Shown: positions 16,704 to 27,318, counted from the first letter of the stretch. The stretch: 64,000 bases of DNA from an uncultured Altererythrobacter sp. (GCA_913055875.1 CAJXJY010000003.1:1-64000); one strand, 5' to 3'. Made by a program: numbers and translations. The notes: generated by a model from the sequence alone, not told the origin.

Positions 16704-17279
16704 TCAGCCGTCGCGCGCGCCGCGCCACCTCTTCCGAAGCGCGAGCACGTAGATCACCAGCGCCGTCAGCGCGAAGAAGAACCACTGCCCGGCATAGGCG
16801 AGGTGGTTGTTGGGAATATCCGCCGGATCGGGCCGCGCCAGCAAGGCGAGCCCGGCGACCGGCTCCGCCGCCACCACCCGCGGCCCCGGTGCCACCCAGC
16901 CGCGCACCGTGCCGCCATCCCAATCGGGCGATCGCGGGTTCGTCGAGAAGCCCAAGGCGACATCGACCACCCCGCCTGCGGTCCGGCATTTCGCCACATG
17001 CGCCCAGCCCGATCGCCCTTCGGCGCTGCGTCCGGCGCGGCCGGTGATCGATACGACATCGCTGCAATCCACGGTCGTGCGGCGGAACAGGCGCGCGTCG
17101 GTCTCCTCCTCGTTGCGAGGGAATCCGACTTCGGACGACATCCTCTCCGCCATGGCGTAGCGGGCGAGCAATTCCTCCTTCTCGCCCTTGCGGTCCAGTT
17201 GCCAGACACCGAGCCCGACCATCGTCGCGCACGCACCTGCCACGACGATCGTCGGGATAATGGGAACCTTGCGCGTCAT
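16704..17279 (-). CDS. SURF1-family cytochrome oxidase assembly protein
   Basis: A 191-residue protein with an N-terminal membrane helix (about 6-26) and a C-terminal one (about 166-184) flanking a periplasmic domain. GVWQLDRKGEKEELL near residue 24 is the SURF1 signature, and the WFFFALTALVIY end fits. SURF1 proteins assist heme a insertion into aa3 oxidase. It is the last gene of the cox locus and overlaps the DUF983 gene by four bases. Confidence 0.87.
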   Translation of the reverse strand: MTRKVPIIPTIVVAGACATMVGLGVWQLDRKGEKEELLARYAMAERMSSEVGFPRNEEETDARLFRRTTVDCSDVVSITGRAGRSAEGRSGWAHVAKCRTAGGVVDVALGFSTNPRSPDWDGGTVRGWVAPGPRVVAAEPVAGLALLARPDPADIPNNHLAYAGQWFFFALTALVIYVLALRKRWRGARDG

Positions 17280-17668
17280 TCCTCGCGCTGCCTGCCCTCG
17301 CCCGCGCGGTTGCGGTATTCCGACGCGAGCAGCGCCGCCTTGGCCACGCGCAGGCCGAACACCACCGCGAGCGCGGTAAACGGTATCCAGATCAGCGCAT
17401 GGACCCAGAACGGCGGTCCGACCGCGCTGTCGAGCCAGATCGCCAGCCCGACGGTCACCGCACCGATGATCAGCGTCAGGAACGCCGCCGGCCCGTCGCC
17501 GACATTGAATTTCGTGAAGTCCAATCCGCAGGCGCGGCAGCGCGGAGCGAATTGTGCGACGCCCTCGAACAGCGTCCGCGCGCCGCATCGGGGGCAGAGA
17601 CCGAAAAGGGCAGCCTGGCGGATGCCGGGCTGCCCTTCCTCGGTGTCTCGCTTGGTGCCCGAGGGCAT
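17276..17668 (-). CDS. DUF983 zinc-ribbon membrane protein
   Basis: A 130-residue protein with an N-terminal zinc ribbon (CPRC at 25-28 and CRAC at 44-47) followed by two membrane helices (about 62-79 and 88-106). This is the DUF983 family, nearly always beside ctaE/surf1 in alphaproteobacteria and presumed to help oxidase assembly. The start overlaps the ctaE stop (TGATG). Confidence 0.87.
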   Translation of the reverse strand: MPSGTKRDTEEGQPGIRQAALFGLCPRCGARTLFEGVAQFAPRCRACGLDFTKFNVGDGPAAFLTLIIGAVTVGLAIWLDSAVGPPFWVHALIWIPFTALAVVFGLRVAKAALLASEYRNRAGEGRQREE

Positions 17669-18489
17669 CAGTGGATCGCAGCCCCCCAGCCGCCCCAGAC
17701 ATAGACGACGACGAACAGGAACAGCCACACGACGTCGACGAAGTGCCAGTACCACGCCGCCGCCTCGAAGCCGAAATGCTGGCGCGGGGTGAAGTGGCCC
17801 TTGTAGACGCGGAACAGGCACACGATCAGGAAGATCGTGCCGACCAGCACGTGGAAGCCGTGGAACCCGGTCGCCATGTAGAAGGCCGAACTGTAGGTGT
17901 TGCCGCCGAAGCCGAACGGCGCGTGGGCGTATTCGTAAGCCTGGATGCAGGTGAACAGCGCGCCGAGCAAGATCGTGAGCCACAAGCCCTTCTTGAGCCC
18001 CTCGCGGTCGCCATGGATCAGCGAATGATGCGCCCAGGTGACGGTGGTACCCGAACACAGCAGGATCAGCGTGTTGAGCAGCGGCAGCGCGAACGGGTCG
18101 AGCACCGCCTCGATCGCCACCGGCGGGAACTGCCCGCCGACGACATCCGACAGCGCGGACGGGAACAGCGAGAAATCGAACCAGCTCCAGAACCAGCCGA
18201 CGAAGAACATCACTTCGGACGCGATGAACAGGATCATGCCGTAGCGCAGGTGCAGCTGCACGACCGGTGTATGGTCGCCGGCTTCGGCCTCGCGCACGAT
18301 ATTGGAAAACCAGCTGAAGAAGGTCGCGATCAGGCCGGCGATGCCGAGGCCGAGCACGATCTGCCAACTCGCCAGCTCGTGCATGTACAGCACCATGCCG
18401 CTGGTGAAGGTCAGCGCCGAGATCGAGCCGATCAACGGCCAGATGTCGGGCGGAAGGATGTGATAGTCGTGGTTAGCGTGGCCGGCCAT
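17668..18489 (-). CDS. ctaE: Cytochrome c oxidase subunit III
   Basis: A 273-residue subunit with seven membrane segments. It opens HDYHILPPDIWPLIGS. GFHGFHVLVGT near residue 210 and WYWHFVDVVWLFLF near the C-terminus are hallmark subunit III sequences. It is part of the aa3-type terminal oxidase in the inner membrane. Unusually, a palindromic repeat separates it from ctaG, so it may have its own promoter. Confidence 0.96.
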   Translation of the reverse strand: MAGHANHDYHILPPDIWPLIGSISALTFTSGMVLYMHELASWQIVLGLGIAGLIATFFSWFSNIVREAEAGDHTPVVQLHLRYGMILFIASEVMFFVGWFWSWFDFSLFPSALSDVVGGQFPPVAIEAVLDPFALPLLNTLILLCSGTTVTWAHHSLIHGDREGLKKGLWLTILLGALFTCIQAYEYAHAPFGFGGNTYSSAFYMATGFHGFHVLVGTIFLIVCLFRVYKGHFTPRQHFGFEAAAWYWHFVDVVWLFLFVVVYVWGGWGAAIH

Positions 18490-18589
18490 GTCGCTCGCTT
18501 TCGAATGCGTGTTGCGGTGCCCTTAAAGGTCCTGCGCGCGGGGGTAAAGTGGCGGATTGGAGGAAAATGGCGATGCGCGGGCGTATTCC

Positions 18590-18703
18590 CTCATCCAAGC
18601 TCCGCTAGATGCCTGCGGCATCAAGCTGCGCTATCCTTCTCCCATCGGGAGAAGGATACTGAGCCTTGGCGAGCGTTAGCGAGCCTAGGCGGAGTTGGAT
18701 GAG
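18590..18703. repeat. Palindromic repeat inside the cox locus, family D
   Basis: The outer arms CTCATCCAA (18590-18598) and TTGGATGAG (18695-18703) are complementary, with a matching GCTCCGC/GCGGAG extension. Inside is a 12-bp stem (18632-18643 with 18647-18658, loop ATC). It fills most of the ctaG-ctaE gap and could partly terminate or stabilise mRNA there. Confidence 0.8.
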
Positions 18704-18708
18704 AGGAC

Positions 18709-19281
18709 TCAGCCGCCATCGCCTTTCGCCTTGTGAAAGGTGTAGCTCAGCGTGATCTGCTCGACGTCCCTGGCGTTCTCGTCCTCGAGAATAGCCGGAT
18801 CGACGTAGAACAGCACCGGCATGCGCACTTCTTGCCCCGGTTGCAGCGTCTGCTCGGTGAAGCAGAAACACTGGATCTTGTTGAAATAGGCGCCGGTCTG
18901 CTCGGGCTCGACATTGAAGGTGGCGGTGCCGGTGATCGGCACGTCGCTGTCGTTGCGCGCGGTGTAGAAGGCGAGGTCGCGCACGCCGATGGTTACCGTC
19001 TCGGTGCTGCGCTCTGGTTGGAACGTCCACGGCATGTTCGCAGCGGTGCTGGCGTCGAAGCGGATCGAAATGGTGGTGCCGCCCGCGCTCTGCGCCATCC
19101 GTTCGGCGAGATTCGCGTCGGCCTCGGTCGCGCGCTGGGTCGTGCCGCCGAAGCCGGTGACGCGGCAGAACAGGTCGTAGAGCGGCACCGCAGCATAGCC
19201 GAGCCCGAGCATCGCCACCGCGCCGAGCAGCGCGATCAGGCCGACCCGCAGGTTCCTGCTTTCGAGTGTCGCCGCTCGCAT
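18709..19281 (-). CDS. ctaG: Cytochrome c oxidase assembly protein CtaG/Cox11
   Basis: A 190-residue Cox11 copper chaperone that delivers copper to CuB of subunit I. It has one N-terminal membrane helix (about 11-30) and the YDLFCRVTGFGG motif after it. The periplasmic domain contains the copper-binding CFCFTEQTL (about 138-146). It lies one gene from ctaB in the standard order ctaB-coxF-ctaG-ctaE. Confidence 0.95.
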   Translation of the reverse strand: MRAATLESRNLRVGLIALLGAVAMLGLGYAAVPLYDLFCRVTGFGGTTQRATEADANLAERMAQSAGGTTISIRFDASTAANMPWTFQPERSTETVTIGVRDLAFYTARNDSDVPITGTATFNVEPEQTGAYFNKIQCFCFTEQTLQPGQEVRMPVLFYVDPAILEDENARDVEQITLSYTFHKAKGDGG

Positions 19282-19283
19282 CG

Positions 19284-19403
19284 TCACATCCGCACGATGG
19301 TGATCGCGTAGAACAGCAGGACGAAGAACACGAGCACTCCGGCGAGTACCCAGTTGCGCGATTTCTGGCGGCGGCGGAATTCGGCTTCTTCTTCGGGGGT
19401 CAT
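19284..19403 (-). CDS. CoxF-like small membrane protein of the oxidase locus
   Basis: A 39-residue peptide: an acidic/basic N-terminus ([16 protein letters not shown]) followed by a single membrane helix (about 17-36). Its start overlaps the ctaB stop by ATGA, and the stop is two bases from the ctaG start. Position and shape match the small CoxF protein found between ctaB and ctaG in alphaproteobacteria. An in-frame ATG three codons upstream (19412) is an alternative start. Confidence 0.78.
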   Translation of the reverse strand: MTPEEEAEFRRRQKSRNWVLAGVLVFFVLLFYAITIVRM

Positions 19404-20317
19404 GCGATCCATCCATGGTTGCGCGCCACGGCGTCCGCGACGAGCGCCGCGAACAGGGCGAAGAGGTAGAACACGCTGTAGCCGAACAACCGCTTCTCGG
19501 GGAGCATGCGGTCGCCCTCGGCAGCGGTGCGAAACGCGACCGGCAGGCACAGCGCGACGAACAGCGCCGACAGCGCCAGTGCGGCGACGCCGTAGATCGC
19601 GCCGGTCTCGCCGATCAGCCACGGCGCGGCGGCGAGCGGCAGCAGTAGCACGGCGTAGAGCAGGATCTGGCGGCGCGTCGAGGCGGCGCCCTTCACCACC
19701 GGCATCATCGGGATGCCGACCTTGGCGTAGTCCGACTGGACGAACAGAGCGAGCGCCCAGAAATGCGGCGGGGTCCACGTGAAGATGATCGCGAACAGCA
19801 GCACCGGCATCAGCGTGATCTCGCCCGTCACCGCGACCCAGCCGATCATCGGCGGGAACGCCCCCGCCCCGCCGCCGATGACGATGTTCTGCGGCGTGCG
19901 CGGCTTGAGCCAGATCGTGTAAACCACTGCGTAATAGAGGATCGAAACCGCGAGGATGATCGCGGCGAGCCAGTCCACCGCCACCCCCATGATCAGCACC
20001 GAGGCGGCCGACAGCGCGATGCCGAAATCGCGCGCATTGGTCGGATCCATCCGGCCGCCGGGAATGGGCCGCGCGGCGGTGCGCTTCATCCCCGCATCGA
20101 GATCGCGCTCCCACCACTGATTCAGCGTCGCCGCTCCGCCCGCGCCGAGCGCGATGCACAGGATCGCGGTGAAGCCGAGCACCGGATGGATACTGCCGGG
20201 CGCGGCGAGCAGGCCGCACAGGCCGGTGAAAATCACCAGGCTCATCACGCGCGGCTTGGTCAGCGCGTAGAAATCGCGCCAGTCCGTCGGGAGCTGGGTG
20301 GTTGCAGTGGCGGTCAT
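19400..20317 (-). CDS. ctaB: Protoheme IX farnesyltransferase (heme o synthase)
   Basis: A 305-residue UbiA-family membrane prenyltransferase that makes heme o for the oxidase. The first Asp-rich site is [19 protein letters not shown] (about 67-85), and [17 protein letters not shown] plus [12 protein letters not shown] are characteristic of CtaB. It has about nine membrane helices. It follows the alpha/beta hydrolase gene by 23 bases. Confidence 0.95.
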   Translation of the reverse strand: MTATATTQLPTDWRDFYALTKPRVMSLVIFTGLCGLLAAPGSIHPVLGFTAILCIALGAGGAATLNQWWERDLDAGMKRTAARPIPGGRMDPTNARDFGIALSAASVLIMGVAVDWLAAIILAVSILYYAVVYTIWLKPRTPQNIVIGGGAGAFPPMIGWVAVTGEITLMPVLLFAIIFTWTPPHFWALALFVQSDYAKVGIPMMPVVKGAASTRRQILLYAVLLLPLAAAPWLIGETGAIYGVAALALSALFVALCLPVAFRTAAEGDRMLPEKRLFGYSVFYLFALFAALVADAVARNHGWIA

Positions 20318-20340
20318 GGCTTGTGCGGCGATATAGGGCT

Positions 20341-21300
20341 TCAGAGGCGGCTTAGCCAGTCGAGCAGCAGGCGGTTGACCTCGCCGGGCCGCTCCTGCTG
20401 CGTCCAGTGCCCGACGCCGTCGAGCACGTGGCCGTCGACCTGCGGCGCGAACATGGCCATCATCCGCACCGGGTCGGCGACCGCGCCGAACAGGGTGGTC
20501 GCCGGATCGCGCGTGCCGCCGATGAACAGGCTCGGCTGCTCGATCCTGCGCCCCGCGAACTGGCGCAGCCACTCGTAGTCGTTCTCGTGATTGCGATAAC
20601 GGTTGAGCGGGCCGCGAAAGCCGGACCTGCGGAATTCGCCCTCGTAGTAGTCGAGGTCGGCCTCGCTCAGCCACTCCACCGGCTTCGGGTCGGGCAGTCC
20701 CTCGAGGAAAGTGGCGCCGAGCGGCTTGTCCCAATAGTGGCCGGGCGCCACGTCGCCCGAGATCGAATACATCATCCGCCCGACGAATGCGCGCGGATCG
20801 GCCTCCGCCTCGGCCTCGGCGACGCCCGGTTGCTGGAAATATTCCTGGTAGAAGAAGCGGCCCTTGTCGGTGAAGTGCTCGCGGAACACCTCGGTAAAGG
20901 GCCGCTGCGGCACCCCCGCAAAGGGCACCGACAGGCCCGCCACCGCGCGGAAATGCTCGGGATGGACCAGCGCCGAATTCCACACGATCGGCGCGCCCCA
21001 GTCGTGCCCGACCAGCACCGCCGCCTGGTCGGGCTGCAGCGCCATCTTGAGCCCGACGAGGTCGCCGACGATCCGCTCCATGGCATAGGCTTCGACATCG
21101 TGCGGCTTGTCCGACCCGCCATAGCCGCGCACGTCGATCGCGCAGGCGGTGTAGCCCGCCTCGGCCACCGGGCCGAGCTGGTGGCGCCACGAATACCAGC
21201 TTTCGGGAAAGCCGTGGACGAAGATCGCCAGCGGGCCCTCGCCCTCGACGGCACAACGCAGCGTGACCTCGCCGCAATCGATCTCGCGCATTTCGGGCAT
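20341..21300 (-). CDS. Alpha/beta hydrolase, epoxide-hydrolase-like, within the cox locus
   Basis: A 319-residue alpha/beta hydrolase. The oxyanion motif is [13 protein letters not shown] (about 29-41), the nucleophile elbow is [11 protein letters not shown] (Asp about residue 100), and a C-terminal [12 protein letters not shown] gives the histidine. An aspartate nucleophile in HDWG is the epoxide-hydrolase/dehalogenase type. It is not a usual cox gene. It sits between ctaD and ctaB behind a terminator, so it is probably an insertion into the locus. Confidence 0.85.
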   Translation of the reverse strand: MPEMREIDCGEVTLRCAVEGEGPLAIFVHGFPESWYSWRHQLGPVAEAGYTACAIDVRGYGGSDKPHDVEAYAMERIVGDLVGLKMALQPDQAAVLVGHDWGAPIVWNSALVHPEHFRAVAGLSVPFAGVPQRPFTEVFREHFTDKGRFFYQEYFQQPGVAEAEAEADPRAFVGRMMYSISGDVAPGHYWDKPLGATFLEGLPDPKPVEWLSEADLDYYEGEFRRSGFRGPLNRYRNHENDYEWLRQFAGRRIEQPSLFIGGTRDPATTLFGAVADPVRMMAMFAPQVDGHVLDGVGHWTQQERPGEVNRLLLDWLSRL

Positions 21301-21322
21301 CGGATTGCTTCCCCGTGCAACG

Positions 21323-21350
21323 AAAACGGCCGGCCCCCCGGGACCGGCCG
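21323..21350 (-). terminator. Intrinsic terminator after ctaD
   Basis: Read on the minus strand, a CGGCCGG...CCGGCCG stem (21327-21350) is followed at once by TTTT (21326-21323). It lies just after the ctaD stop and before the hydrolase gene, suggesting that ctaC-ctaD form one transcript and the downstream assembly genes another. Confidence 0.65.
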
Positions 21351-21376
21351 CTTCTGTTTCGTGAGACCGGCCGCTG

Positions 21377-23125
21377 TTACGCAGTCGCCGGATCGCCCTC
21401 GCGCGTGGCGGGAGCGGCCGGGCGATGGTCGTGGTAGTCGTGATGGTCCTCGATCACCGGCAGCGTCTCGAACTGGTGGAACGGCGGCGGGCTCGACAGC
21501 GTCCATTCGAGCGTCGTCGCACCCTCGCCCCAGTAATTGCCCGCGGCCTTCTTGCCCGCCGTGAAGGCGTAGACGAGATTGGCGAAGAACAGCAGCATCG
21601 AAGCAGCCATGATCGCGTAGCCAATCGAGCTGATCTCGTTCCAGTAGGTGTAGGCATCGGCGTAGTCGGGATAGCGGCGCGGCATGCCGTTGAGCCCGAG
21701 GAAGTGCTGCGGGAAGAAGATCACGTTCACGCCGATGAAGAAGCCCCAGAAGTGCAGGTGCGCGAGCAGCTCGGAATGCATCCGCCCGCTCATCTTGGGG
21801 AACCAGTAGTAGAACGCCGCGAACAGCGAGAACACCGCACCCATCGACAGCACGTAGTGGAAGTGCGCGACCACGAAATAGGTGTCGTGCACGACATCGT
21901 CGATCCCGCCATTGGCGAGATAGACGCCGGTCACGCCGCCGACGGTGAACAGGAAGATGAAGCCGATCGCCCATACCATCGGGCTCTTGAACTCGATCGA
22001 GCCGCCCCACATCGTCGCGATCCAGCTGAAGATCTTCACGCCGGTCGGCACCGCGATCACCATGGTCGCGGCGGTGAAATACATCTTCGTGTTCACGTCC
22101 ATGCCGACGGTGTACATGTGATGCGCCCACACCACGAAGCCGACCACGCCGATCGCGACCATCGCATAAGCCATGCCGAGATAGCCGAACACCGGCTTGC
22201 GGCTGAAGGTCGCGATGATCTGGCTGATCATGCCGAAGCCGGGCAGGATCATGATGTAGACTTCGGGGTGGCCGAAGAACCAGAACAGGTGCTGGTACAG
22301 GATCGGATCGCCGCCGCCCGCCGGGTCGAAGAAGGTGGTCTGGAAATTGCGGTCGGTCAGCAGCATGGTGATCGCCGCGGCGAGCACCGGCAGCGCCAGC
22401 AGCAGCAGGAAGGCGGTGACCAGGATCGACCACACGAACAGCGGCATCTTGTGCAGCGTCATGCCCGGTGCGCGCATGTTGAAGATGGTAGTGATGAAAT
22501 TGATCGCACCCATGATCGAGGCTGCGCCCGCGAGGTGGAGCGAGAAGATCGCGAAATCGACCGCCGGACCCACCGAGCCGCTCGTCGCGAGCGGGGCATA
22601 GACCGTCCAGCCGGTACCCGCACCGAGCACGCCGCCTGCGCCGCCGGGCACGAAGGTCGAGATGAGCAGGCTGCAGAAACCGGCCACGGTAAGCCAGAAC
22701 GAGATGTTGTTCATGCGCGGGAACGCCATGTCGGGCGCGCCGATCATCAAGGGCACGAACCAGTTGCCGAACCCGCCGATCATCGCCGGCATCACCATGA
22801 AGAACACCATGATCAGCCCGTGCGCGGTGATCAGCACGTTCCAGTGGTGCAGCGCCGCGTCGAGGCTTTCCGGACCCACGCCGACCATGAAGATCGCCTG
22901 GTTGAGATACTGGATGCCGGGTTCGGCCAGCTCCATCCGCATGATGCCCGAGATCGCGCCGCCGATGATGCCGGCGCAGATCGCGAAGATCAGGTAGAGC
23001 GTGCCGATGTCCTTGTGGTTGGTGGACATGAACCAGCGCGCGAAGAAGCCGGGCTTGTGATCGGCGTCATGGTGCGCGTCGTGGCTTTCGCCGTGAGCCT
23101 GAAAGTTTTCCGCGGTGGTAGCCAT
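21377..23125 (-). CDS. ctaD: Cytochrome c oxidase subunit I (aa3 type)
   Basis: A 582-residue heme-copper oxidase core with 12 membrane helices. The CuB/heme a3 region [18 protein letters not shown] (His-Tyr crosslink site), the [10 protein letters not shown] loop and the THAHFHYV-like [10 protein letters not shown] for the heme ligands are all intact. It catalyses O2 reduction and proton pumping. The N-terminus carries a His/Asp-rich extension before the first helix. It forms ctaC-ctaD with a 29-base gap. Confidence 0.98.
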   Translation of the reverse strand: MATTAENFQAHGESHDAHHDADHKPGFFARWFMSTNHKDIGTLYLIFAICAGIIGGAISGIMRMELAEPGIQYLNQAIFMVGVGPESLDAALHHWNVLITAHGLIMVFFMVMPAMIGGFGNWFVPLMIGAPDMAFPRMNNISFWLTVAGFCSLLISTFVPGGAGGVLGAGTGWTVYAPLATSGSVGPAVDFAIFSLHLAGAASIMGAINFITTIFNMRAPGMTLHKMPLFVWSILVTAFLLLLALPVLAAAITMLLTDRNFQTTFFDPAGGGDPILYQHLFWFFGHPEVYIMILPGFGMISQIIATFSRKPVFGYLGMAYAMVAIGVVGFVVWAHHMYTVGMDVNTKMYFTAATMVIAVPTGVKIFSWIATMWGGSIEFKSPMVWAIGFIFLFTVGGVTGVYLANGGIDDVVHDTYFVVAHFHYVLSMGAVFSLFAAFYYWFPKMSGRMHSELLAHLHFWGFFIGVNVIFFPQHFLGLNGMPRRYPDYADAYTYWNEISSIGYAIMAASMLLFFANLVYAFTAGKKAAGNYWGEGATTLEWTLSSPPPFHQFETLPVIEDHHDYHDHRPAAPATREGDPATA

Positions 23126-23154
23126 TGTGCGTTCTCTTCGACCTGAAATTCGTA

Positions 23155-24183
23155 TTATTCGGCGTCGGCGTCGGGGCCGGTCGCCTCGTCGGCGGCGGTC
23201 TCGTCGATCGGGGTTTCGGCAGTGTCGGCGACCGGAGCCTCCTCTTCCGCCTCGTCACCGCCGAGCGTGCCGCCCTTCGACAGCACCCACGCCTCCCACT
23301 GCGCGCGCGGAACCGCTTCGACCGCGATCGGCATGTAGGCGTGCTTCACGCCGCACAGCTCGGAACACTGGCCGTAATAGATGCCCGGCTCCGTGATCGT
23401 CAGCATCCGCTCGTTGAGCCGGCCGGGCACCGCGTCGATCTTGAACCACAGCGAGGGCACCGCGAAGGAGTGGATCACGTCGGCGGCGGTCACCTGGATC
23501 CGCAGCGGCGTGTTCACCGGCACCACCAGGCGGTTGTCGACCGCAAGCTGTCCCGGATAGCCGCTTGCCACCGCCTCGTCCTCGGGAAGCATGTTAGAGA
23601 TATATTCCGGAATCCCGTTGTCGGGATATTCGTAGCCCCAGTTCCACTGGTATCCGGTCGCCTTGATGGTCACCGCGTCGTCGGGCGGCGACACGTACTG
23701 GTCGGAGAGCAGCTTGATCGAGGGAATCGCAATCCCGACGAGGATCAGCACCGGCACCAGCGTCCACACCACTTCGATGAAGGTATTGTGGGTGGTCTTG
23801 GACGGGGTCGGGTTGGCGCGCCTGTTGTAGCGCACCATCGCGTAGAGCAGCAGGCCGAGCACGAACAGGCTGATTGCAGCCATGACCCAGACGAGGGCGA
23901 TATGGAAACCGGCTGCGCTCTGTCCGATGTCCGAATATTGCGGCTGCAGGTCGAGCGCGCCGGGACTCGGCTGCCCCTTGATCATATCCGGGCCGAGCGG
24001 CGTGTAGCCGCCGGCCGCGGCGGCTGCATCCGCTGCCGGAGCGGCCGTCGCTTCGGTCGTCTCCGCCGCCGCTTCGCTTTCGTCCTGCGCGATGGCTGCA
24101 CCCGGCAGCAGAGCGAGGACTGCCGCTGTCAGGGGCACCGAAATCCTGCCGAAAGCCCCGCGGGGCCAGTTACCCGAAATCAT
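23155..24183 (-). CDS. ctaC: Cytochrome c oxidase subunit II
   Basis: A 342-residue subunit with a signal peptide (cleaved near AAIAQ, residue 32), an Ala/Glu-rich linker, two membrane helices (about 85-110 and 132-155) and the periplasmic CuA domain. The CuA ligands are in [15 protein letters not shown], with the earlier His in [14 protein letters not shown]. An acidic C-terminal tail of about 45 residues extends beyond the standard fold. It accepts electrons from cytochrome c and is the first gene of the cox locus. Confidence 0.97.
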   Translation of the reverse strand: MISGNWPRGAFGRISVPLTAAVLALLPGAAIAQDESEAAAETTEATAAPAADAAAAAGGYTPLGPDMIKGQPSPGALDLQPQYSDIGQSAAGFHIALVWVMAAISLFVLGLLLYAMVRYNRRANPTPSKTTHNTFIEVVWTLVPVLILVGIAIPSIKLLSDQYVSPPDDAVTIKATGYQWNWGYEYPDNGIPEYISNMLPEDEAVASGYPGQLAVDNRLVVPVNTPLRIQVTAADVIHSFAVPSLWFKIDAVPGRLNERMLTITEPGIYYGQCSELCGVKHAYMPIAVEAVPRAQWEAWVLSKGGTLGGDEAEEEAPVADTAETPIDETAADEATGPDADAE

Positions 24184-24365
24184 TGTGTCCGACGCTTTCC
24201 GTTGTCCTGTTGGAGGCCGCGCGAGGCAGCCGGAAGCACCCCGTCGGGGGCAAGTCTGGCGGCCCTATACGCGCGCTTGCCCCCTGCCTCAAGCGCTTCT
24301 AGGAGAATTTTCCGCGACGAGGGGCTTGCCGCGCGCAAGCGACAGGGAAACCCGGATTACCGCTT

Positions 24366-24944
24366 ATGACCGACGAAGACGTTCTCGCCGAATTCCGCGC
24401 CAGCGGGGCGCTGCTCGAGGGGCATTTCAAGCTCTCCTCGGGCCGCCACAGCGGACATTACCTGCAATGCGCGCGCGTGCTGATGAATGCCGAGCGCGCC
24501 GGGCGGCTGGCGCTGGCGCTCACCCAAAAGCTGCCGCGAGAGATTCGCAGCGAGATCGACACGGTCGTCTCACCCGCGATGGGCGGGCTGATCATCGGCC
24601 ACGAGATGGGTCGCACGCTGGGCAAGGATGCGATCTTCCTCGAACGGCCCGAAGGCACGTTCGAGCTGCGCCGCGGCTTCGCGCTCGAACCGGGTGCCAA
24701 GGTGCTGATGGTGGAGGACGTCGTCACCACCGGCCTCTCGAGCCGCGAGGCGATCGAGGCGGTCGGGCGCGAGGGTGGTACCGTGATCGCCGAAGTCGCG
24801 CTGGTCGACCGTTCGGGCGCGGAGGCCGATCTCGGCGTGCCGTTCTTCCCGCTCGTCGAGATCAACTTTCCGACCTATGCCGAAGACGAGCTGCCCGACG
24901 AGCTCGCGGCGATCGAGATCGCCAAGCCGGGGAGCCGCAAATAA
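24366..24944 (+). CDS. pyrE: Orotate phosphoribosyltransferase
   Basis: A 192-residue enzyme adding PRPP to orotate. The PRPP loop VLMVEDVVTTGLSSREAI (about 117-134) and SSGRHSGHYLQCAR near residue 24 match PyrE. It starts the run pyrE-pdxJ-membrane protein-acpS-lepB. The divergent partner is ctaC, with about 180 bases holding both promoters. Confidence 0.95.
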   Translation: MTDEDVLAEFRASGALLEGHFKLSSGRHSGHYLQCARVLMNAERAGRLALALTQKLPREIRSEIDTVVSPAMGGLIIGHEMGRTLGKDAIFLERPEGTFELRRGFALEPGAKVLMVEDVVTTGLSSREAIEAVGREGGTVIAEVALVDRSGAEADLGVPFFPLVEINFPTYAEDELPDELAAIEIAKPGSRK

Positions 24945-24945
24945 G

Positions 24946-25701
24946 GTGACCGGTCGCCTCCGCCCCCAAAAGCTCAGACTGGGTGTCAACATCGATCACG
25001 TCGCGACCATCCGCAATGCGCGCGGGGGCGATCATCCCGATCCGGTGCGCGCGGCGGAAATCGTCGCGCGAGTCGGGGGCGACGGGATCACCGCGCATCT
25101 GCGCGAAGACCGGCGGCATATCCGCGACGACGACCTCGAGCGTATTCAGGCCGCCACCGACCTCCCGCTCAACCTCGAAATGGCAGCGACCGATGAAATG
25201 CTCGAAATCGCGTTGCGTCACAGCCCGCACGCCGCCTGCATCGTCCCCGAGAAGCGCGAGGAACGCACCACCGAGGGCGGGCTCGACGCGGCGGCCCTGC
25301 ACAACCAGCTCGCGCCAATCGTGACCCGGCTCGCCGATGCCGGCATCCGCGTCAGCCTGTTCATCGAGGCGACCGAGCGCCAGCTCGACGCCGCCTTGCG
25401 ATTGGGCGCGCCGGTGGTCGAATTCCACACCGGCGAATACGCGCACGCGCATCTCGACGGCGACCGCGAGCGCACCGCGGCGGAGCTGAAGCGCATCGCC
25501 GACATGGCCGCGCTCGCCGCCAAGAACGGCATCGAGCCGCATGCCGGGCACGGGCTGACCTACGAAAACGTCCAGCCGGTCGCCGCGATTCCGCAGCTGG
25601 CGGAGCTCAATATCGGTCATTACCTCGTCGGCGAGGCGGTGTTCGTGGGGCTGGAAGAGAGCGTGCGGCGAATGCGCGACCTGATGGACGACGCGCGGTG
25701 A
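24946..25701 (+). CDS. pdxJ: Pyridoxine 5'-phosphate synthase
   Basis: A 251-residue PdxJ that condenses aminoacetone phosphate with deoxyxylulose phosphate in vitamin B6 synthesis. [20 protein letters not shown] at the N-terminus and [13 protein letters not shown] are diagnostic. The start is GTG 24946, one base after the pyrE stop; upstream in-frame codons belong to pyrE. It is usually co-located with acpS, as here. Confidence 0.95.
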   Translation: MTGRLRPQKLRLGVNIDHVATIRNARGGDHPDPVRAAEIVARVGGDGITAHLREDRRHIRDDDLERIQAATDLPLNLEMAATDEMLEIALRHSPHAACIVPEKREERTTEGGLDAAALHNQLAPIVTRLADAGIRVSLFIEATERQLDAALRLGAPVVEFHTGEYAHAHLDGDRERTAAELKRIADMAALAAKNGIEPHAGHGLTYENVQPVAAIPQLAELNIGHYLVGEAVFVGLEESVRRMRDLMDDAR

Positions 25702-25985
25702 ACGGTCGGGACATCGCCTGGATCGCCGTGAAAGTGGCGATGTTCCTGGTGCTGGCGGGGGTTACGCTGGTCATCAGCGCTGCGATGTCGTTCGGCGGGG
25801 GCGCGGACAGCGATTTCAGGCGAGGTTGGATCGTCACCTTCTATATCGGCCTGCCCTGGCTCGCTTTCGCGATCTGGGTCGTCCGCGGGCTGGGTCGCAG
25901 CCAAAAAACATCGCTATTGATTTTCCTTGGCGCGACGGGGACCAGTTTCCTCGTCGGCCGTATCGGCGCGTGGCTCATCCCATGA
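25698..25985 (+). CDS. Small membrane protein between pdxJ and acpS
   Basis: A 95-residue protein starting at GTG 25698 and overlapping pdxJ (GTGA) and acpS (ATGA) by four bases each. It has three predicted membrane helices (about 7-30, 43-63 and 70-93). No family is recognised. The tight overlaps on both sides show translational coupling in the operon. Confidence 0.7.
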   Translation: MNGRDIAWIAVKVAMFLVLAGVTLVISAAMSFGGGADSDFRRGWIVTFYIGLPWLAFAIWVVRGLGRSQKTSLLIFLGATGTSFLVGRIGAWLIP

Positions 25986-26383
25986 TCATCGGTCTCGGCT
26001 CCGACCTGTGCAATATCGAGCGGATCGAGAAAGCGCTCGACCGCCATGGCGAGCGCTTCGAACTGCGCTGCTTCACCGAGATCGAGCGCGCCAAGGCGGC
26101 GAAGCGCCCCTACACCCGCGCCGGCACCTACGCCAAGCGCTTCGCAGCCAAGGAGGCCTTTTCCAAGGCTGTCGGCACCGGCTTCTACCGCGGCGTCTAC
26201 ATGAGAGACATCGGCGTGGTGAATGCGAAATCGGGCGCGCCTACGCTCGCATTGACGGGCGGCGCGGCAAAGCGGCTTGCGGAATTGACTCCGGATGGCC
26301 ATGAGGCGCTCGTTCACCTGACCCTCACCGACGACCACCCATGGGCGCAGGCCTACGTGATCATCGAGGCACGCCCCTTATGA
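25982..26383 (+). CDS. acpS: Holo-[acyl-carrier-protein] synthase
   Basis: A 133-residue AcpS that transfers phosphopantetheine from CoA to acyl carrier protein. The metal-binding start [19 protein letters not shown] and the [16 protein letters not shown] motif (about 51-66) are complete. Both ends overlap neighbours (ATGA with the small membrane gene, ATGAG with lepB). Confidence 0.95.
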   Translation: MIIGLGSDLCNIERIEKALDRHGERFELRCFTEIERAKAAKRPYTRAGTYAKRFAAKEAFSKAVGTGFYRGVYMRDIGVVNAKSGAPTLALTGGAAKRLAELTPDGHEALVHLTLTDDHPWAQAYVIIEARPL

Positions 26384-27318
26384 GTACAGTTAACGCCACC
26401 GTGACCGACACCGAAACGACCGAACAGCCTGCCGAGGCGGCCCCCGACAGCACGGAGGAGAACGGCAAGGACAAGATCAACTGGCTTGCCGAGATTCGCG
26501 GGCTGGCGCTGATGCTGCTCGCGGTGCTGGCGTTTCACAGCTTCATCGCCAAGCCGTTCTACATCCCCTCGACCTCGATGATGCCCAACCTGATGGTCGG
26601 CGACCGGCTGGTGGTGAGCAAGTACCCCTATGGCTGGAGCTGGGCCTCGGCGAGCTTCCACCTGCTGCCGCGCGGCGAATGGCGCATCTGGCCCGCGACG
26701 CCCGAATACGGCGATATCGTCATTCCCGTGCATCCGCTGCGCGACGAGGACTATATCAAGCGCGTCGTCGCGCTGCCCGGCGATACGATCGAGGTGCGCG
26801 GCGGCCGGATCATCCTCAACGGCACGCCGATCGAGCAGGAATTCGAACCCGCGCTGCAGATTCCCGTCGCGAGCGACCAGCATGTCTGCGACGGCACCCC
26901 GTGCCTGAAGGATTTCGACCGCTACCGGTCGCGCGACGACGCGGGCGAGCCGGTCTACGAAATCCCGGTTGCGCGCGAGACGCTGCCCAACGGCGCCACC
27001 TATGTCGTGGTCAACGAGGATTACGATGGCGGCCTCGACAATTACGGCCCCTACACCGTGCCCGAGGGCCATGTGTTCGTGATGGGCGACAATCGCGACC
27101 ACTCGGCCGACAGCCGCGCACCGGTAAACCCCTATGCCGGCGGCGGCCTCGGCGACTCGGTGCCGCTCGAAAATATCGGCGGACGGGCGGAATTCATCAC
27201 CTTCTCGCTCGACGGTACGACCAGCTGGAACCCGGTCAGCTGGTTCACCTCGCTGCGCGGCGACCGGGCCTGGACCACGCTGCGCCCGGCGATCGCCGAT
27301 AGCGACGCCGCCGAATGA
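26380..27318 (+). CDS. lepB: Signal peptidase I
   Basis: A 312-residue membrane peptidase that removes Sec and Tat signal peptides on the periplasmic side. After an acidic N-terminus there is one membrane helix (about 40-58). The catalytic serine is S66 in PSTSMMP, and the general base is K127 in [12 protein letters not shown]. Box E is [17 protein letters not shown]. It has a single membrane anchor. Confidence 0.96.
   Translation: MSTVNATVTDTETTEQPAEAAPDSTEENGKDKINWLAEIRGLALMLLAVLAFHSFIAKPFYIPSTSMMPNLMVGDRLVVSKYPYGWSWASASFHLLPRGEWRIWPATPEYGDIVIPVHPLRDEDYIKRVVALPGDTIEVRGGRIILNGTPIEQEFEPALQIPVASDQHVCDGTPCLKDFDRYRSRDDAGEPVYEIPVARETLPNGATYVVVNEDYDGGLDNYGPYTVPEGHVFVMGDNRDHSADSRAPVNPYAGGGLGDSVPLENIGGRAEFITFSLDGTTSWNPVSWFTSLRGDRAWTTLRPAIADSDAAE

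Noticed and set aside
21425-23146. A 573-residue frame antisense to ctaD
   Set aside because: His/Asp/Arg-rich composition is the complement of ctaD codons, and ctaD is beyond doubt.
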